Below are positions 1 to 12,193 of a DNA stretch of 64,000 bases, in pieces; within the stretch, counting starts at the first letter, position 1; every line of letters begins with the position of its first letter. The notes under the pieces are model-generated. The model was not told the origin of the DNA. It did no database searches and saw only the letters and a program-made list of their open reading frames with translations. The stretch is from Sphagnum compactum. Taxonomy: Eukaryota; Bryophyta; Sphagnopsida; Sphagnales. Location: contig OZ234501.1 of the NCBI GenBank assembly GCA_965153455.1, forward strand, positions 9,114,001 through 9,178,000. Direction: 5' to 3'. Made by a program: the position numbers and the translations under genes.

Positions 1-253
1 AAGCTTCCTTGAGCTAGGTCCCCAAAGAAGTATAAAATAGAAGTAACATTGTCACTTTTTTTTATGTTCATGTTTACATATGTTAGCATAATAAATATCC
101 GTTTTCACATTTGTCTTGCACATATCATGTTATTGTTTTTAATTCTTATGTTCTTATTTTTGAATCACATAATCTTGTCTTGTTCCTTGTTTGAAAGTTA
201 AACCTAAATTTTTCCTTTAACTTTTATTCTTGTGGATCTTTATGTCCTTGACA
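1..253 (+). repeat. 5' LTR of outer chromovirus (partial)
   Basis: Bases 1-253 align with about 17438-17746. Both share CTTGAGCTAGGTCCCCAAAG followed by a TATA-like stretch (gtataaa), and both end in TTGACA. The left end lies outside the window. The motif after the agctaggtccccaaag block is a plausible promoter TATA. I do not see a convincing primer-binding site directly after base 253. Confidence 0.8.
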
Positions 254-529
254 GCTTGAAAAGATTCTAACAAATCTATGTTTAATTTTATGTCTATGAG
301 TCATTTAGGAGCTAAATTCCTTTTGGAATTGAGTGTGGATTACCCCTTTTCTTCAAAGGAAAAGTTTTTTAAAAAGTTGATTGAGGTTGTGGATTACCCA
401 CTTGTTGGTGTCATATTTCATGGTGTTTGTAATCATATTTACATCCATGGAAGAAGTCTTTACTGTCCTTAGGAATTTTGATCAGGAAAATCAAACATTT
501 CATGAATTTGTTGCTCATTTGCAAACCAA

Positions 530-900
530 TTAAGCTTCGACCTCTTTAGGATATGTCTCGGGAACACAACCACAACGAAAGGATCCATGGATTAGCCTAC
601 CTAACAAGTTTGATGGCACATATTCAAAGTTTCGAGGTTTTGTCAACCAAGTGCATTTGGTCATCCAATTTCATCCTCATCGATATCCAATTGGCCTAAC
701 TCAAGTTGGACTCATTGGCACCTTGTTGTCAAGCACAGCCCTTGATTGGTTCGCACCTTTGTTGAAACATCAATCACCCTTGTTCAACGATTTTGAAGTG
801 TTTCTTGAAGAGTTCAATGCCACCTTCAGAGATTCACACAAAGCATGCACATTTAACATCAAGATACCATCTCTTTATCAAGGATCATGTTCAACTATAG
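530..900 (+). pseudogene. Gag of outer chromovirus, N-terminal part
   Basis: A retrotransposon Gag segment. The readable frame from 651 has the helical capsid-type pattern of gypsy Gag (a short ALDWFAPLL stretch, then EEFNATF). The same frame reads upstream of 651 through a PNKFDGTYSKF-like sequence. The frame stops being Gag at base 900, where the LTR of the inner element begins. Gag resumes at 12199 with a YASEF-type sequence typical of the same domain. There is no full-length Gag in the copy. Confidence 0.7.
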
Positions 901-1614
901 TGTTAAGGCTAGAAAGTTCTCTAGGCTAGTTTTGAAGAATTTTAACTTTGTACCGAAAAATCAGATTTTATCAATTATATATATATATCGATTTTACACT
1001 TCTACCAATTTCACGTTTCTATCGACTTTACATTACTACCGATTTTAGGTTACTATTAATTTTAGATCACTATTGGTTTTAGGTCACTACCAAATTTGAA
1101 AAGTGGTTTATTAATAGAATAAAAAAATCCACTATCGCCTTTGACTTTAGTTCCAAGTTTAGATGAAAGATAAGGGTGGATAACTTGGAATTTAGGAGGA
1201 TTTTTAAGGATTTTCATTTTTTTTAGATACCCACTGTTTTTTTACAAACTCAAGAATTTTTCTCTTAGAAAAGTTAAAGGGGTCTTTTTCTGATATTTGT
1301 TTTTGACATGACAATAATGTAATTTGGCACTTTGAAGTTTTCACATGAAGTGAGTTTTGTTTTTGGTCCATTTTTTTGTTTTACAAAGTGCGTTGAAGTT
1401 ATTTTCCTTACTTGTTTTGGACATGCTATAGAGTTATTATATTGTTATTTATTTTTCCTTAAGAGAAAGTGATAGACTATTTGCCTAATTGTTTTCCATT
1501 TTTTTAAAAGTGACTATTTGTCATCAAACATTAGTAAATTTGAGGTGCTGAAGTTTGTCTGGATTTTCAACGAGAATCCAAAAACATAAGAAAATTCACC
1601 AGGTGGGCCTAATA
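901..1614 (+). repeat. 5' LTR of inner element
   Basis: Starts TGTTAAGGCTAGAAAGTT and matches 11432-12193 along its length. In the first 73 bases about 16 differ from the 3' copy; around 1090-1200 about 14% differ. Inside it a loose 18-20-bp unit (accgattttaggttacta-like) repeats at 1005-1090. The end is set by alignment with the CA end of the 3' copy, here mutated to TA. Confidence 0.82.
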
Positions 1615-1616
1615 TA

Positions 1617-1634
1617 TGGCGACCATTATGTGGA
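1617..1634 (+). other. Possible primer-binding site
   Basis: Two bases after the 5' LTR, TGGCGACC begins an 18-base stretch that resembles the tRNA-Asp primer site (TGGCGCC...) used by many plant gypsy elements. Only about 11 of 18 positions fit, so this is tentative. Confidence 0.35.
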
Positions 1635-2537
1635 TACAAAACCAGGATTTTTGGTTCAATAGCTCTTTTGTTGACAGATTCAATAAATGTTATTTGTCTT
1701 CACTGGAAAAACAAATAATATTTCTTCCAAAATTTTCATTGTTTATGCAATTTGTTTTTTTGTTCAAAACTAAAAAAAACATAATAAAATCTTTAATGTA
1801 GGTGTGAACTACTTTCGTTTTTGAAAGATGACAATTGTGTTGACAAGGAGTATGAGGAAGCAAATGAATGAGGTGTTGTAATGAAAAGGTGGGGATGTGC
1901 TTTTAACTAGTTAGGGAGGACAATTTCACACGATGGATCGGGAAGGCCTTGTTATGTTACATGTGGCAAAACAGTAGGAGGTCGAAATCAACATTAAAAG
2001 AGGAAAATTGGAAATACAAACTGACACTGGAATTCTCTCGATGGAGCAATTGGTCGTGACCACGGACATGGAACCTTCGTGGGCCATATTTGGACCCCTG
2101 TCGAAAATGATGTTTTTTACTACTAGGAGATTGTTGCACCTGGTACCCAAGCCCAAGAAATTGAAAATTTTCAACTTTAAAGGACAATTGAAGATCTGGC
2201 AGAGTCTCCAGAAAAGGCTACTTCCAAAATTAATAATAGTAAACACTCTTCAATGATGAATCTTTGTGGGGAGTATGACTCATGTTAGATGATTTTGGTA
2301 ATGCCTAGTTTCACTATTGATACCACACCCACTAGCTAGATTAACACTTTTTGTAAAGGCACATGTAGTTGGAAATTGCCCCTATAGATCCAACCAAGTA
2401 CTAGTTTTTGTGATTGAACCGAATTTCAGTACCACCTAACTTGCAATCTCAGTTAGTTCCCAAATTCCAATGACTTAGGTTCCTGTAGTACTTGAGCGAC
2501 CCTTCTTCATAATTGCCCCAAGTACCTTGTTACTCAA

Positions 2538-4250
2538 ATGTCAAGCAATAAGTACCCATGGCCAATGATGAATCCTACTAGAAATAATATTTTACTAACC
2601 TACCTTGGGAACTATGGACCATCCTTTGCAAGTAACAACAATATTCCTAACCCATGGACAATGATTCCTAATATGTATTACCCAGGAAACCCTCCACTTA
2701 CTTTCTCCAACACACCTGCGGCATACCCCTTCCTAAATATGGTGTTTATTGGAATTGTGGCAACTAGAAGAAGTCAGGGTGTCCAAGCATCTGTGATGAC
2801 TCCCTTGGTAATTGTTCTTATTGGTAGGTTTTCTATTGAAAATTCGATGCCTGATTTTCGACTGCCCACACAAAATCCCCCATTAAGATTCGGTAATTCT
2901 TGGGGTGGGATACCTACGGGTGGCAGTGGTACTCCCCTTCATGGGAGTGGAGGACCACTAGGAGGGGGGAGAGGACATTTGGGAGGAGGTGGTGGACCTC
3001 CAGGCAGAAGCGGACCCTCGAGTGGAAGTGGATCCCCAAGCGGCAGAGGACCTTTAGGAGGAGGTGGAGGTGAATTTCTGGTTGGAGGTGCAAGTGTGCC
3101 TTCCGATGTTCCTTGGCCATGTTCCCCTTGGAACCCATGGTACCCACTGTGGTATCCACCATTGGCACCCACTATTCCTATGGCTCCTTCATCAAGAAAA
3201 TCATTGCCATACCCAATTTACTATATTGGGACAGATTCGGATGCACATGTTCGAGTGTTTCAAAAAGCAATTTAGGCTAATGGTGAAAAGCGGGATGTTG
3301 AAATAATGAACTTGTTTTGTTTCACCTTAAGAGATGCAATTTCAGACTGCGGTGAAAATTTTATGCAATCTCATCCGGGTTGCATTTTTTTAGAGATAGA
3401 GCTACATTTTGTAAGCGTTATTGCACCATTCAAAATGATGAATAGGTTTACATGGCTCTTAAAATCATTAAGTAAGGCAATAACGAAAAGGTTGAAGTTT
3501 ACTATGAACGAATCCTCAAACTTGCCAATTGTCTTCAACATAAGGCGGACGACAACTTGTTGACAACTTTCTTTCGAGCTAGGTTGGTCCCCTACTTGCA
3601 AATTGCAACTACAGGAATGAAGCGAGATACTTTATTCGAACACAAAGAATATGTAATCACCTATGAGGGCATTATGGCAGATACAAAGGAGTACTGAAAA
3701 TTATTAGAACCATTGAAAAAACCAAAGAATGCACCAGACAACACTTGGATGAAAAATGTGTGGTTTTTGTCATAAACCAAGGCATTTGAAGGAGCATTGT
3801 CATTGGAACCCAGAGAATCCAAACAACAAATTGAAGGACAAAAAATAAGTTCTGGTGAACGAAATTTGTCCTCAAGTAAGGTGAAGATCAAGTGGAAACC
3901 ACAGGAAACAGGGGAACCAAAATCAAGGAAGTTCCGGGGTCTACTGTTGCTTCATATGTAATTCATTGGAACAAAAGATCTATGACTGTCCACATAAATC
4001 AGCTGCATAAGAGATGTTCTGAAACAAAATCTCCCATGTAGAACCGAAAAAGGATGAGGGCATTGTCAACATGGTCTTAATTGTTGAAATGAGGAGCTAG
4101 AACCCAAGACTGGTGTTGTAGCAAGAGAAGGAGCCTTGGAAAACCAAGATTACAGAAGATTGGGAAAAGGAGGAGCAATTGCAAAAGACCTTGAATCAAT
4201 CATCCAACAAATGCAATTGTCGAAATCCATAGTGGAAACAACCCCAGGGA
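2538..4250 (+). pseudogene. Gag of inner element with two zinc knuckles
   Basis: Decayed Gag. From 2538 an open frame encodes a Pro/Gly-rich leader; bases about 2918-3090 encode a glycine-rich tract. It passes into the capsid-like domain around 3230-3720, read across several frames. Knuckle 1 at 3759-3800 is an intact CX2CX4HX4C (C-GF-C-HKPR-H-LKEH-C). Knuckle 2 at 3948-3989 has the same spacing, but the histidine codon has become Gln (CAA). Several stops and frame changes prevent expression of a whole protein. Two knuckles in tandem are usual for this plant gypsy group, as I recall it. Bases 1635-2537 upstream hold only scattered short frames that I cannot assign. Confidence 0.75.
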
Positions 4251-4531
4251 ATTAACCATTGATGCAAGAGTCATCTGGACCATTGAAAACCAGAATCAAT
4301 TTGTTGACGATGGAACAATTACTAAAAAATAAGATGTGTTCTAGGAAATCGATTAGCAATTACTAAGTAGTAAACATACTTTCACCCTTGGTCAACTCAT
4401 GCATTTGGCACTTGATTTAAAATAGTATGTGGTTTCTAGAGTATCTCCCAATAGCCAACCAACCCATCCTCAAGCTCCACCTTCTGATGTAGGTTGCTAT
4501 AGATCCTCACACGGTAGTAATTTTAGTATAT

Positions 4532-4816
4532 GTGGGGAAAAACCTAGTGGAGGATGTTCTGTTGAATGAGGGCTCAAGTGTTAACATTATCACGGAGAAT
4601 TTGAAGAAAACTTTTGGATTACCTTTCTCGAAACTTGCACCTTATACCCTTAGGATGGCAAACCAAACCCTAATTAAACTAGTAGGGTTAATTCGAGATT
4701 TGAAAATCCATATTGATGGTATCATGTATACTGTCACCTTCATAGTAATGAGAAACAACGTATTGGATGCCAGTTACTCCATGCTGATGGCTACGAAATG
4801 CCAAGGTTACACATGA
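4532..4816 (+). pseudogene. Retropepsin-like protease remnant of inner element
   Basis: A 94-codon frame with the retropepsin layout: a VEDVLLNEGSSVNII segment at the position of the catalytic DSG/DGG loop, then a beta-rich stretch ending in VLDASYSML, like the family's second hydrophobic motif. The catalytic aspartate is Asn here (AAT at 4565-4567), so the protease would be dead even if translated. It lies between gag and RT, as expected. Confidence 0.68.
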
Positions 4817-5326
4817 CTGGGGGAATAACTTCATCAACATTGAAGGTAATGGCATTATCCGCACCATAGTGGTAATAAAACATTTGGATTACAACATTAA
4901 ACGCCCAAAAGTCTTACTATGCTACAATTTTGTTAATGGAATCATAGATGAAGAGGAAGACATGTTGTTGGCAGTTGAACCAAATTTGTTTACAATTGGC
5001 ACCACTATTTTACCAGAGTCGAAAATCTTAGTGACAATGGTAGTTAATGCAAAAATCAGTATTGATGCACAAATCGGTATAGATGCAAAAACTAGTATTG
5101 ATCCCAAAATTATTACTAATGCCAAAATCGATACTAATACCAAAATTGGTATCAATATTAAAATCGGTATCAATGAACTAATTTTTGATTTTCCACACAC
5201 ACCAAACAAAATTTTGGTGGACATTATGCCAACTTAGAGCAAAACATGAAGATGGCAAAGTGGAATTTATCAAAAGAAGTCTAAATTCACCCACTGAATT
5301 CGGGTATTCACGACGAACTGCAAGCG

Positions 5327-6199
5327 GTGAAGTTGAACGTTAATTTAAACCCTTCTACGGCAAATGTAGTAGAACAACTATTGAAAGAGTACAAAAACAT
5401 CTTTGCGTGGATGTACAATGATCTAAGAGGTATTCTATCACACTTAGCACAACATCGAATTGTGTTCGACACCAATATACCTACATCACATCAAACACGA
5501 TATTGGATGAATCCGAATTATGTTGCAATCATGAAGCAATATTTGGACAAGCTGCTAACTACAAGATTCATCGCCCTAATGGAGGAGGCAACTAGGCTTT
5601 CTCCCATTGTGGTGGTATGGAAAAAGAATGGAAAGCTCCAAATTTGTGTGGATTTCTGAAAATTAAATGTTGCCACGAAAAAGGATCCCTATCCTTTGCC
5701 TTTTATGGAGGAAGTACTAGACATGGTGGCAAGGCATGAAGTCTATTCGTTTCTGGATGGCTTTTTGGATTATCATCAAACAACAATCGCCCCAAAAGAC
5801 ATGTATAAGACTACCTTCATTACCAATTGGGGAACATTTGTTTGGATAATCATGCCTTTTGGATTGAAAAATGCTCCACCAACTTACCAGCGAATAATGA
5901 ATATGACATTTTGTGAATACCTCAGGGTGTTCATGAAATTGTTTTTGGATGATTTCAATGTATTTAGTGACCTCAAAATGCACCTAACCAAACTTCGGTT
6001 GTGTTTTGACAAATGCCGAGTATTCGGTATTAGTTTGAATCCAAAGAATTGCATGTTTTTGGTTTATTCAAGGGTCATACTTGGGTACCTTGTTTTCAAG
6101 GCGGGAAAATTACTTGATTCAAAAAAATATTTAGTAATTGTGAATATGCCCACACTAAAAGTGCCTAAAAACATGCAGGTTTTCAATGGGATGGCCTAG
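5327..6199 (+). pseudogene. Reverse transcriptase of inner element
   Basis: One frame runs from 5327 to 6199 with a single in-frame TGA at 5657-5659. Before the stop are TRFIALMEEATRLSPIVVVW and ICVDF; after it are FLDGFLDYHQ, FITNWGTFVW, MPFGLKNAPPTYQ and the catalytic KLFLDDF (the family YxDD motif), then LNPKNC and LGYLVFKAGK. The stop sits where an Arg is usual (CGA to TGA). The two polymerase aspartates of FLDD are intact. RNA-templated DNA synthesis is the family role; this copy cannot make the full enzyme. Confidence 0.88.
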
Positions 6200-6235
6200 T
6201 TTTGTTGATGTTTCATCAAGAATTTTGCCTTCATC

Positions 6236-6807
6236 ATGGCCCCCATCACAAAATTCTTACACAAAACAGAGGTGTTTGCGTGGACTGCCAAATGTCAGGA
6301 AACGTGGGAAGCCATAACAGAGGTATCTAGATGTGCCAATTTTCATTGCACCCAAATGGGAGATGGAGTCTCACGTCCAAACGGATGCGTCAAATCTAGT
6401 GGTTGGGCCTATGCTGGCTCAAAATCCTACCAAAAAATGTGATCAGCCAATTGCATATGTTTCCAGATTCTGAAGATAATGCGGAGAAAAACTACACCAC
6501 CATAAAAAGAAAAGCCCTTGCCATGGTTTATGCTTTGCATAAATTCAAATGTTATCTTCTAGGAAACAAGTTTGTTTTCTATGTCGACCACATGGCATTG
6601 TTATACCTCGTAAAAAAACTTCAATTGTCAAGACAAATTGTTAAATGGCTATTGTTATTCCTAGATTATGATTTTTCAATGGTGTACAAACCAGGGCATT
6701 CTCATTTAGTGGTAGACACTCTTTTGCGACTTCTTGATGCTATTGAAAATCCGAGAATGCCTGACAAGACTACTGATGCATCGTTGTTTATATTTCAACT
6801 GGGATGA
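6236..6807 (+). pseudogene. RNase H region of inner element
   Basis: Two overlapping frames (6236-6442 and 6403-6807) form a broken RNase H / connection region downstream of RT. The second contains YTTIKRKALAMVYALHKFK, FVFYVDHMALLYL and the tail motif YKPGHSHLVVDTLLRL, the usual gypsy RNase H end. A frame change near 6420 splits it. This domain normally degrades the RNA strand of the hybrid during reverse transcription. Confidence 0.8.
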
Positions 6808-6879
6808 CTACAGGAAGTGCATACGTACAACTCTACCAAAAAAATTTCAAAGGGATGTTCCATGGAGCAATGACAGAAA

Positions 6880-8090
6880 TTGGTGCTAAAAGTGTTGCCA
6901 TTTACCATCATCAATGGGATGTTGTACAAGCAAGGGCAAGATCAAAATTTGCATCAATGTTTGCATGATGATGAGATTTTGGTAATCCTGCGAAAGATGC
7001 ATGAAGGAGGTAATGGTGGACATTTTTCGGTGGACATCACAACACAAAAGGTGTTGGATGCCAAGTACTAGTGGCCAACCTTGCACATGGATGCATAGCA
7101 GCACTATCAATCCTAAGATATTTGCCAACAAACCGGAAATCTTTCACATACCCCAAAGGCGAAATTGATCACCATGCTCCCAACTGAACCATTTGTGAAA
7201 TGGGGTTTGGACTTCATTGGCCCCATTAAGCCCGTGAGTCACTCACATGGCAATAAATACATTTTGGTTGCTATCGATTATGCAACCAAGTAGGTGGAGG
7301 CAAAGGCACTAAGTACCAACACGGCTGTAATCACATCTCAATACATTTATGAATTCATTTTGATTAAGTTCTATTACCCTCTCACTTTGGTTAGCGACTA
7401 AAGTACCCATTTGATCAATGAAGTCATCAAAAGACTTACCATTCATTTTTTGTTTCGGCACACTAGCTCTACAACTTACTACCCTCACGAAAACGGTTAG
7501 GCAAAATGTATCAATAAGGTTATTGGGCTACTATTGACCAAACTAGTCAACAAAAATCGCACGGATTGGGACAAACATCTCCACACTATTTTGTTTGCCT
7601 ACAGAATAACTTTCAAGTTGGGCACAAGTCATACTCCTTTTTAATTGGTGTATGGATTGCATGTTCTAATGCTTACCGAATATTTGCTACCTACAACTAA
7701 TTTTGCAACATTTCAAGAATTTGCCATGACATGGGTTCTTACTACTAGATTGTCAAAGTTGGAAGAATCTCAGACACTAGCAATAAAAACCATAGGCAAT
7801 CAACAATGGAATCATGCACTATGGGTGCATAATCATTACTAAACCAAGTCCTTTACCCTTTGGGACTATGTGCTTTGGTTTCCAAAAGCACGCAAGGAAC
7901 ACATAAGCAAGTTTAAACAATGTTGGTTTCGACCATATAGGATTTAGTATTGTTTACCTAACAATATAACACTTTTGGTGACTATAGACAAGTTTGATCC
8001 CAACCCCATTTTAATGAACATTAACAAACTGAAGCCCTATCGACTCCAAGACTCAACTACTTCCAAAAGACTGGAATCAATAGTCGAAAA
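6880..8090 (+). pseudogene. Integrase of inner element
   Basis: A single reading frame from 6880 can be followed to about 7840 across several in-frame stops. The N-terminal zinc domain starts LRKMHEGGNGGHF. The catalytic core has [11 protein letters not shown] (first Asp at 7210-7212), a second Asp just before the stop at 7399, and the NG*A block where the third catalytic residue should be; there the usual Glu is Lys (AAA at 7504-7506). Stops at 7291, 7399, 7498 and 7642 each replace a residue that is W or Q in relatives. The later part to about 8090 includes NINKLKPYRLQD, typical of the C-terminal domain. Dead integrase. Confidence 0.85.
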
Positions 8091-8099
8091 TTGAAGGGA

Positions 8100-11000
8100 T
8101 ATAGCCAATACCAAAATAGGGTTCAACATTACAATCCTAGAAAATGGAATATGCATAGAATTTTCATTTTCAGTGGATGGAATTGAAAACCAATATTTAG
8201 AAGTTGGAACCGAAATTCAAGACCTACTAGCTCGAACCGAAAACTTAGAAGGCCTAATTGGAATCGAAAATTATACCATAGGGTCTAGAACCAAAAAATT
8301 TGTTAACCGGAATTCCTAACTTAGCCAAAAATGCAAAGTTAGTGACTACTAGTCAAATTCCACATTCGAAATATCTAATAGTTGATTCCTTCATAGTAGA
8401 ATCGGTCACTAATGTGGTGGATGTGAAATTGATGGATGAAAGTAGAACTCGTCTTCTTGCATCCATTGGCACCTTTGTCTTTTCATTGAAATGGTATCCA
8501 ACAAAAAAGAACGTGAAAAGGGCATCAGTAAATCGATGTCATGTTTCAACAATAACACATTTACAAAATCCAACGAAAAAGAACAATGTGCTGCCCAAAT
8601 CGGTATCCAAGGACTGGTACCATGTTTTGCAAACAACTCAATTGTTTGTAGAAACAACTCGATTGGCCCACTGAGTATAAACGTGGGACCCTTTCTCCCA
8701 TTTCACCCTTTGCATTTTATTTTCTATCATTCCGTTTGAGTAGATCCTAGAGTGCAAAAAATCAATAGATTGACCAGAAATTTAGTTTTTGGCAAGATGA
8801 GAGGAGGAGTGAGCAAGGAAGAGGCAAAAATGCTTTCACAGCTAGGCAAAGTTAGGCAAAAAGTTGTTGTAAAGTAGAACAAGGAAGAGGAGGGAACCAA
8901 AATGGAGACAAAACTAGGAAACAAAAGGAAGAGAAAGATTGTGAATTTTTTTGATGGGGGTAGGTTGATGTTTAGCTAGATGGATAAGTTTGAACATTGG
9001 GTAGCTAGCAGGGACGTAACATGGGTGAATTCAATAGGGCTTTCCGATTTGATGACCCTTAAGTTGACACCCATTAGGCATCCAGTTGTCAAGGAATGTT
9101 TACAGTCGATAATTTGGTTAAATGTAGATGCCATAGAATTTGTGGTGTAGGGGCTTTCAATAATTATTAACAAAAACCATGTTGCGGAGATGTTGTGTTT
9201 ACTGAAAATCGGAATCACGAAATTACCAACAATTTGTTTTGGAGAGGCGACAAATCTATGCATGAGAGCATTTGTGCAAAAAGAAGGGTGGAGAGTTTCC
9301 TAGCTCAAAGGAAAGTATGCAACCAGACTTCCAGCGCTAATTCAAGCAATTTGGTTCAAGGGGACTTAGGGGACATATGTTAGCAAGAAGCTTATGCTTT
9401 TGATGGCCCTTGTCGAACTTTTAAAAATCGATAAATTGGGCTCAAGTTATCTTCAGTAGCTTGCATTCTAGGTTGTAAGATCTGTTTGTTGTTGTCAAAA
9501 TGAAAAAAGAAGATTCGAGCAAGGAAACAGAATTCAATGGAGCCCAAATGCTAGACATCATCCTTTGAAGACAAAGATGAAGATGAAGATAGTTTTTCAA
9601 CAGAGCTGGATCTTAACGTAAAGTGCAAAAGGCCAGTACCATCCCTTCAAGGCAAGTAGATTAATCTTGACAACGCTTTTTAATGCAACAGGAAGTTGGT
9701 TAGTTGAGCCAATAACCATTTTTTGGTTCTATACTAGAAAAATATATATTGCCAGCAATGGGCAATTTGTATGTGGGATGCCTATGTAAACAACCGCCAG
9801 CCCCATCACACATGAAACGGACACTTAGTGAGCGATCCCAATCACGAAAGCCAAGCCCAAAAAATAGCATAGGATAGGACGAAGAATCCAAGTCCAGACA
9901 TTCCACCGGAAACATCACCTTTGAGGCCTACCCTCATGTTTTCCGATACCATACCCTCTCACACCCATTCTTTGTCCTAAAGATTGCACAATAGGTTACA
10001 AGGTGAGGGTATTCTGATTTGAAGGTATACCAAAAATGGACATTCCACTATATTTAAATTTCGATGGGACCCAAACAAGGTCCCTTCCCAAGGATGTAGA
10101 GGCTTCATTTTCAATATGCCTATTTCATACCCCCAGTTCGGTTGGGACTAGACTGTAATTGGAAACCCTTTCCTAGCAATCCTTTATGCAAGGTTTGGAG
10201 GACCACTTATGTGTTTTTGGTACATATGTGCAGATAATAAGACATTGCAACACGTTTTTGAGGCAGCCACTATCAAAAAGGAGGCTGCACTCAAGGAGGC
10301 CTTGAATGCGAAGACTGAGGTCTTGCGTTTAAAGAATGAGTTGCACCAAGTTCAAATGCAAGCTCAATAGGACGCCTTGACAATCCAGGCATTAGAATCG
10401 GCCAAGCCCAACTTCGTGGGTATGCAAAACCGGTTGGACAAGTCTCTGGCCAAAAATGAGGAGTATCAAGCTCAACTCCCTACCTTCTAAGATTGGTTGA
10501 CAAGTTGATGTAGACCGAGACTGCAAGCCAAAAGAACAAAGTTAGAGGTGGAGTACCGGAAAGTGGAGGCCAATCAAAAATCTTTAGAACTCATTGTTGC
10601 AATGGATGTGCATGAGTTTAGAATTGAAATAGAATGGGCCAAATGTCTTGAGAATGAAAATGCAAACTTAAATGCAAGATTGCACTCCCAAGTAGACAAC
10701 TTGAAGAAGTTTACTGAAACCATTATATGTCTGTAGCTAAGTGTCCAAGAGTAATCTTGCCATGCTCCCATCTCTCAGGAACAGTTGGAAGACTTGCAGA
10801 TGTAAATTCGGGTCTTCAACTGGAAAGCTAAAGAGGCAGATTATTCCTTCCACCGGATGGCCAAGTTGGAGGTGATTAGAACCAAAAATGCGTTCATGAA
10901 AGCATAGTTCCTCATTTATCAACAAAAGGTTAGAAAGAATCGAGTTGAATAATGGGAGTTCTACAAGGCACATATTTAGCAAAATTCTGAATAATTCCTT

Positions 11001-11414
11001 TGCCAACTATTGAAAAGACGAGGAACTGTTTAAACTTCGCTTAGCTGTTTATTATGCCCAAGTTTTCCCAGATTTTGTTGTACCTCCTTTTGTTGTTCCC
11101 TTTCCAGCTAGGATGACGTCCAGAACCAAGTCTAGGACAGTTAATATGGGAGGACCCGAGGAAGGAATTGGAACCACAATGGAAGTGGATTCCATTGTGC
11201 TGAAAGGCCAACTGAAAGCACTAAAGTTGCTCCTAATACCACTGAGCCTGCTACCCAAACCATGCATCCCTCCACCCTGTCCACCATTGTAGAAATTGAA
11301 GAAGGTACCAAAAACCTTTAGCACGGGGATGGCATTGGAGTTGCTCTGATGATATAGTAGATAATTTTTTGGTAGATATAGGATAGTTTTACTTGATCCC
11401 AAAAATGGGATCCA
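8100..11414 (+). pseudogene. Extra sequence downstream of pol, with coiled-coil ORF remnant
   Basis: More than 3 kb lies between integrase and the 3' LTR with no gag-pol homology that I recognise. A plus-strand coding trace runs from about 8760: MDKFEHWVASRDVTWVNSIG near 8980, then HPVVKECLQSIIWL, then a charged region. From about 10250 to 10950 it is Glu/Lys/Leu-rich and heptad-like (for example KEAALKEALNAKTEVLRLK and CLENENANLNARLHSQ), suggesting a long coiled coil. Many stops interrupt it. Tat-lineage elements often carry an additional ORF outside gag-pol, so this may be that gene; function unknown. Confidence 0.5.
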
Positions 11415-11431
11415 AAATGGAAGGGAAGATA
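11415..11431 (+). other. Polypurine tract before inner 3' LTR
   Basis: A purine-rich run (aaaatggaagggaagat) directly before the TG that opens the 3' LTR, where plus-strand DNA synthesis would be primed. Its position next to the LTR start supports the boundary at 11432. Confidence 0.65.
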
Positions 11432-12193
11432 TGTGAAGGCTAGAAAGTTTCCTAGACCAATTTTGAAAAGTTGCAATTTTGTACTGAAAAATCAAACTTT
11501 ACTAGGTTTTAATATATAAATTTGTTTTACATTTTTACCGATTTCACATTTCTACCTACTTTATGTTACTACTAGTTTTAGGTTGGAACCGATTTTAAAT
11601 TACTACCAATTTTAGATTACTACCGGTTTTAGGTCACTATCAAATTTGAAAAGTGGTTTATTAATCGAACTGAAAAATCAATTGTTGCCTCTGACTTTAG
11701 TTCCATGTTCTAGATGAAGCATAAAGGTGGATAACTTGGAGTTTAAGAAGATTTTTAAGGATTTTCATTTTTTTCTAGATACCCACCGTTTTATTATGAA
11801 CTCAAGAAGTCTTTTCTTGGAAAAGTTAAAGGGGTTTTTTTTTCTTATCTTTGTTTTTTACATGACTATAATGTAATTTGGCACTTCAAATTTGAAGTTT
11901 TTCGTATGAAGTGAATTTTTTTTTTGTTCAAGTTTTTTGCATTACAAAGCGTGTTGAAGTTGTTTTTCCTACTTGATGTTTTGACTGTCAACTTTGGAGG
12001 TGTTGCAGAGTTGTTATATTGTTATTTACTTGTTTTCCTTAAGAAAAAATGGTAAATTATTTGCCTAACTGTTTTCCACCTCTTTTAAAGTGACTATTTG
12101 TCATTAAACATTAGTAGATTTGAAATGTTCAAGTATGTCTAGATTTTCAACAAGAATTTAAAACACCTGGGAATTCATCGGGCATGCCTAACA
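11432..12193 (+). repeat. 3' LTR of inner element
   Basis: Starts TGTGAAGGCTAGAAAGTT and ends in CCTAACA. It aligns with 901-1614 throughout, including the block CAAATTTGAAAAGTGGTTTA. It is about 48 bp longer than the 5' copy, mainly through small insertions. Confidence 0.82.

Larger units (their letters stand above)
901..12193 (+). mobile_element. Inner Ty3/gypsy element, Tat/Athila type, inserted in outer gag
   Basis: A nearly complete but dead LTR retrotransposon of about 11.3 kb. It is bounded by an LTR pair (901-1614 and 11432-12193) that starts with TG; the 3' copy ends in CA and the 5' copy in TA. It carries a possible primer-binding site, gag with two zinc knuckles, a protease remnant, RT, RNase H and integrase, then about 3 kb of extra sequence, and a polypurine tract before the 3' LTR. 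RT motifs (FLDG, MPFGLKNAPPTYQ, FLDD) and the lack of a chromodomain point to the Tat/Athila side of Ty3/gypsy. The five bases before it (TATAG) and after it (TGCGG) differ only by transitions and are probably a decayed target-site duplication. Confidence 0.87.

Noticed and set aside
2914-3172. Minus-strand frames over the glycine-rich gag tract
   Set aside because: They are antisense readings of a GGA/GGT-rich tract; the plus-strand frame fits the inner Gag leader.
4922-5224. 100-codon minus-strand frame rich in Ile/Leu
   Set aside because: It is the reverse reading of the 18-bp in-frame repeat between protease and RT.
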